Below are positions 31,285-33,464 of a stretch of 33,464 bases of DNA, one piece after another. The stretch's first letter is position 1. Each line of letters begins with the position of its first letter. The stretch spans positions 1-33,464 of the forward strand of contig JAPKYX010000027.1 in assembly GCA_026394075.1 (NCBI GenBank), given 5' to 3'. A program made the translations under genes and the position numbers. This DNA comes from Acidobacteriota bacterium (GTDB taxonomy: Bacteria > Acidobacteriota > Terriglobia > Bryobacterales > Bryobacteraceae). Under the pieces are notes generated by a model. That model saw only the letters and a program-made list of their open reading frames with translations, did no database searches and was not told where the DNA came from.

Positions 31285-33464
31285 CTAATCGACATATAGG
31301 AACTCGTTCAAGTTGAAAAGGCCACGCGCCAGTTCGACGACGGCTGCCTCCATTGACCCGGTGCGCTCCCGCTGCTTTTCGAGGAACGCCAGCGCCAGTT
31401 GCTGCTCCTCGGGCTTGGCTGCCCGCGAGAGCGCCTCTTTGAATGCTGCGGCGACAATGGCGGCGGGCGAGCCCTGCTTGGACAGACGCGCCGCAAAGGC
31501 GCGGGCCTGGCCATAAGCGAAATCGCTGTTCATCAAAGTTAACGACTGGGGCGCCACGGTCGATTCGTCGCGGCGGGCACAATGGAGCGTGCCATCCAAG
31601 CCGTCGAACGCCTCGGTCAGTGGCGGCCGGTAGCTGCGGCGGACCAGTGAGTAAACGGTGCGGCGCGTGTGGTCGTCCTTGTTCCAGGAGACCGGCCAGA
31701 AGGTGTCGGGTGACTGCGACATGCCGTACAGCTCTTCCTTCGTCTGCGGCGGCACCACCGGGCGGCCGCCCATCTTCAGGTTCAAGGTGCCAGCGGCTTG
31801 CAGCACGCCGTCGCGAACTTCTTCCGCCGTCAGCCGCCGCCGGGAGAATGACGAAAGCCAGATGTTCTGCGGGTCCTTCTCGCGCGCCTCGGGTGAAGGG
31901 TGGGCGGCACGTTGATAGGTTTCTGACGTCATGATCAGCCGGTGCATCGACTTGATGGACCATTGGCCTTCCACCAGGCGCCCGGCCAACATGTCCAGCA
32001 GTTCGGGGTGGGACGGCGCTTGGCCGCGGGTACCGTAGTCGGACGGGGTAGCCACCAGGCCACGCCCAAAGTGGAACTGCCAGATGCGGTTGGCCATCAC
32101 GCGGGCGGTGAGCGGATGCTTCGGGTCGGCAATCCATTCGGCCAACGCTTTGCGGCGGTAGGTGGTGGTGGCCTCCGGAGGCGGTTCCGGGATGTCGGCT
32201 CCACCCAGCGCGGTGAGCAGTCCGGCTGGTACTTTGACGCCTAGCCCGCTTTGGCCGCGCAACGGCATGTAGGTGTCCGGCGCGACGCGGTCGGGGTCCA
32301 TGACACCGGGCGCGATGGGGCCGGAGGTGTGGTTGGCGTACATGCCCACCAGGCGACGCCCCAGCAGGTCCAAGCGGGCTCGGTCATCCGCGGAAAGATC
32401 CTTGAAAATCTCATCCTGCGAGATCTTGAGCGCCGCCGGATTGGAATCGGCGAGAATCGACTGCTCCTGGGTGCGCTTGCTCTCTTCGGCCTCAAATGCC
32501 TCGCGCAGATCCTTGGGCAGGGCCGCAAGTTTGCGTTTGCGAATGGCCTCGCGGTAGGGCTTCTGGATCGTGTCGATCTCATTGCCGATGTCGCGTAGCT
32601 TGAACTCGCGATAGTTCAGACCGATGTCGTAGCCGCGGGCGGCGTTGTACTCAAGGAAGATCCGGTTCTTCACCGCGGGCGTGAAGATGGCCTGCAGGCG
32701 GTAATAATCGCGCTGCGGGATGGGGTCAAACTTATGGTCGTGGCAGCGGGCGCAGCCGACGGTGAGGCCCAGAAAGACGCTGGAGGTGGTGTCGACAAAG
32801 TCGGTGAGGGATTCAATGCGGTTGATGTCCTCCACCTTGTAGAGCATGTCGCGGTTGGTGCCGACGGTGAAGTAACCCGTGCCCATGCGGGCCTTCGGAT
32901 CATCGGGCCACAGCTCATCCCCGGCCAACTGTTCCTTGATGAACCGGTCGTAGGGCTTGTCCGCGTTGAAGCTGTCGATCACGTAGTCGCGATAGCGCCA
33001 AGCATCCAGCAGATAGGGGTCCTGCTCAAACCCGGCGGTGTCGCCATAGCGGACCAGGTCCAGCCAGTGGCGGCCCCACTTTTCGCCATAGCGCGGCGAA
33101 GCGAGCAGTTGATCGATCAGCTTCGGCCAGGCATCCGGCGACTTGTCGTTGATGAACTGCTGCGCCTGCTCAAAGGTGGGCGGCAGTCCGTGCAGATCCA
33201 GATAGGCTCGACGGACCAGTGCCATCCGGTCCGCCGGTGGCGCGGGTTTCAGGCCATTCGCTGCCAGCTTGGCGGCAATGAAAGAATCGATCCGCGCACT
33301 GGCTGACGTGGGCGGCAGGGGCTGAAAAGACCACCAGGTGGGTGGCTTGATCTCGGGCGCGGAACCCGCATCCGGCCACGCTGCACCGCCATCGATCCAG
33401 CTGCGCAATGTCGCGATGTCGGCATCGGCCAACTTCTTGCCCGGCGGCATTGCGGGCTGGGCGG
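31285..33464 (-). CDS. PSD1-domain planctomycete-type cytochrome c protein (DUF1549/DUF1553), 5' end beyond window
   Basis: The C-terminal 726 codons of a large exported protein; reading continues without a stop through 33464 (AQPAMPPGKKLADADIATLRSWI is the end of an N-terminal PSCyt1 cytochrome domain). Next is the PSCyt2/DUF1549 region with RRAYLDLHGLPPT, SPRYGEKWGRHWLDLVRYGD, DVNRIESLTDFVDTT-like DINRIESLTDFVD and a CARCHDHKFDPI segment, where CARCH is a c-type haem motif. The last third is the PSD1/DUF1553 domain: TARVMANRIWQFHFGRGLVATPSDYG, LDMLAGRLVEGQWSIKSMHRLIMTSETYQ, SFSRRRLTAEEVRDGVLQAAGTLN and a final LFNLNEFLYVD. This family is typical of Planctomycetes and Acidobacteria; its function is unknown. 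DUF1501 follows 36 bp downstream, the usual partner. Confidence 0.92.
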   Translation of the reverse strand, partial: AQPAMPPGKKLADADIATLRSWIDGGAAWPDAGSAPEIKPPTWWSFQPLPPTSASARIDSFIAAKLAANGLKPAPPADRMALVRRAYLDLHGLPPTFEQAQQFINDKSPDAWPKLIDQLLASPRYGEKWGRHWLDLVRYGDTAGFEQDPYLLDAWRYRDYVIDSFNADKPYDRFIKEQLAGDELWPDDPKARMGTGYFTVGTNRDMLYKVEDINRIESLTDFVDTTSSVFLGLTVGCARCHDHKFDPIPQRDYYRLQAIFTPAVKNRIFLEYNAARGYDIGLNYREFKLRDIGNEIDTIQKPYREAIRKRKLAALPKDLREAFEAEESKRTQEQSILADSNPAALKISQDEIFKDLSADDRARLDLLGRRLVGMYANHTSGPIAPGVMDPDRVAPDTYMPLRGQSGLGVKVPAGLLTALGGADIPEPPPEATTTYRRKALAEWIADPKHPLTARVMANRIWQFHFGRGLVATPSDYGTRGQAPSHPELLDMLAGRLVEGQWSIKSMHRLIMTSETYQRAAHPSPEAREKDPQNIWLSSFSRRRLTAEEVRDGVLQAAGTLNLKMGGRPVVPPQTKEELYGMSQSPDTFWPVSWNKDDHTRRTVYSLVRRSYRPPLTEAFDGLDGTLHCARRDESTVAPQSLTLMNSDFAYGQARAFAARLSKQGSPAAIVAAAFKEALSRAAKPEEQQLALAFLEKQRERTGSMEAAVVELARGLFNLNEFLYVD

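Overview
The window is GC-rich bacterial chromosome that most resembles an acidobacterium of the Solibacter/Bryobacter type. This placement is inference from gene content: a large Oar-like TonB-dependent receptor with an N-terminal carboxypeptidase-regulatory domain, a planctomycete-type cytochrome/PSD1 gene next to a Tat-exported DUF1501 gene, a PEP-CTERM protein, HemQ, YpdA and KDO synthesis (Gram-negative envelope). No plasmid, phage, transposase, CRISPR or tRNA signature was seen. Most of the window is ordinary, densely packed chromosome.

Layout. 1-913 (minus): the truncated start of an NtrY-like sensor kinase behind a small membrane-anchored IPT/TIG-like protein. 1038-1157 (plus): SRP RNA gene with its own promoter. 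1220-4578 (plus): Tat-exported Gfo/Idh/MocA protein, a c-type-cytochrome/FGE-sulfatase fusion, and pyrF. 4749-8456 (plus): TonB-dependent receptor closed by a strong terminator. 8558-12576 (plus): Uma2-type protein, alaS, and ypdA overlapping alaS by 4 bp. 12707-15770 (minus): PEP-CTERM protein, a 379-bp non-coding stretch, prolyl oligopeptidase. 15921-18123 (plus): Tat-exported sugar isomerase-like protein, an outer-membrane-like hypothetical, an RDD protein. 18305-20881 (minus operon): aminotransferase, PlsC acyltransferase, HemQ. 20880-23847 (plus pair): M20 amidohydrolase and PhoPQ-related alpha/beta hydrolase. 23984-26445 (minus pair): pyrG and kdsA. 26721-27482 (plus): RluA-type pseudouridine synthase. 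27490-29826 (minus): glnA and a methyltransferase. 29846-33464 (minus): truncated PSD1 gene followed by a frameshifted DUF1501 gene.

Genes that work together: pyrG and pyrF belong to pyrimidine nucleotide synthesis; kdsA supplies KDO for lipid A and shares a transcript with pyrG; several exported proteins (two Tat substrates of sugar metabolism, an oligopeptidase, an amidohydrolase and the receptor) suggest polymer scavenging; the PSD1/DUF1501 pair is a recurrent module of unknown function.

No new defence or biosynthetic system is visible. The most interesting signals are small: (i) a twin-hairpin, REP-like repeat in two copies, one of them inside the start/signal-peptide region of the cytochrome/FGE gene; (ii) a TANNNT hexamer 12-13 nt upstream of four start codons, suggesting leaderless mRNAs, once duplicated in a 15-bp tandem repeat; (iii) a 22-bp displacement with a 12-nt direct repeat that separates a conventional ATG start from the pseudouridine synthase; (iv) divergent genes sharing a single CATG as both start codons; (v) a frameshift in the DUF1501 gene.
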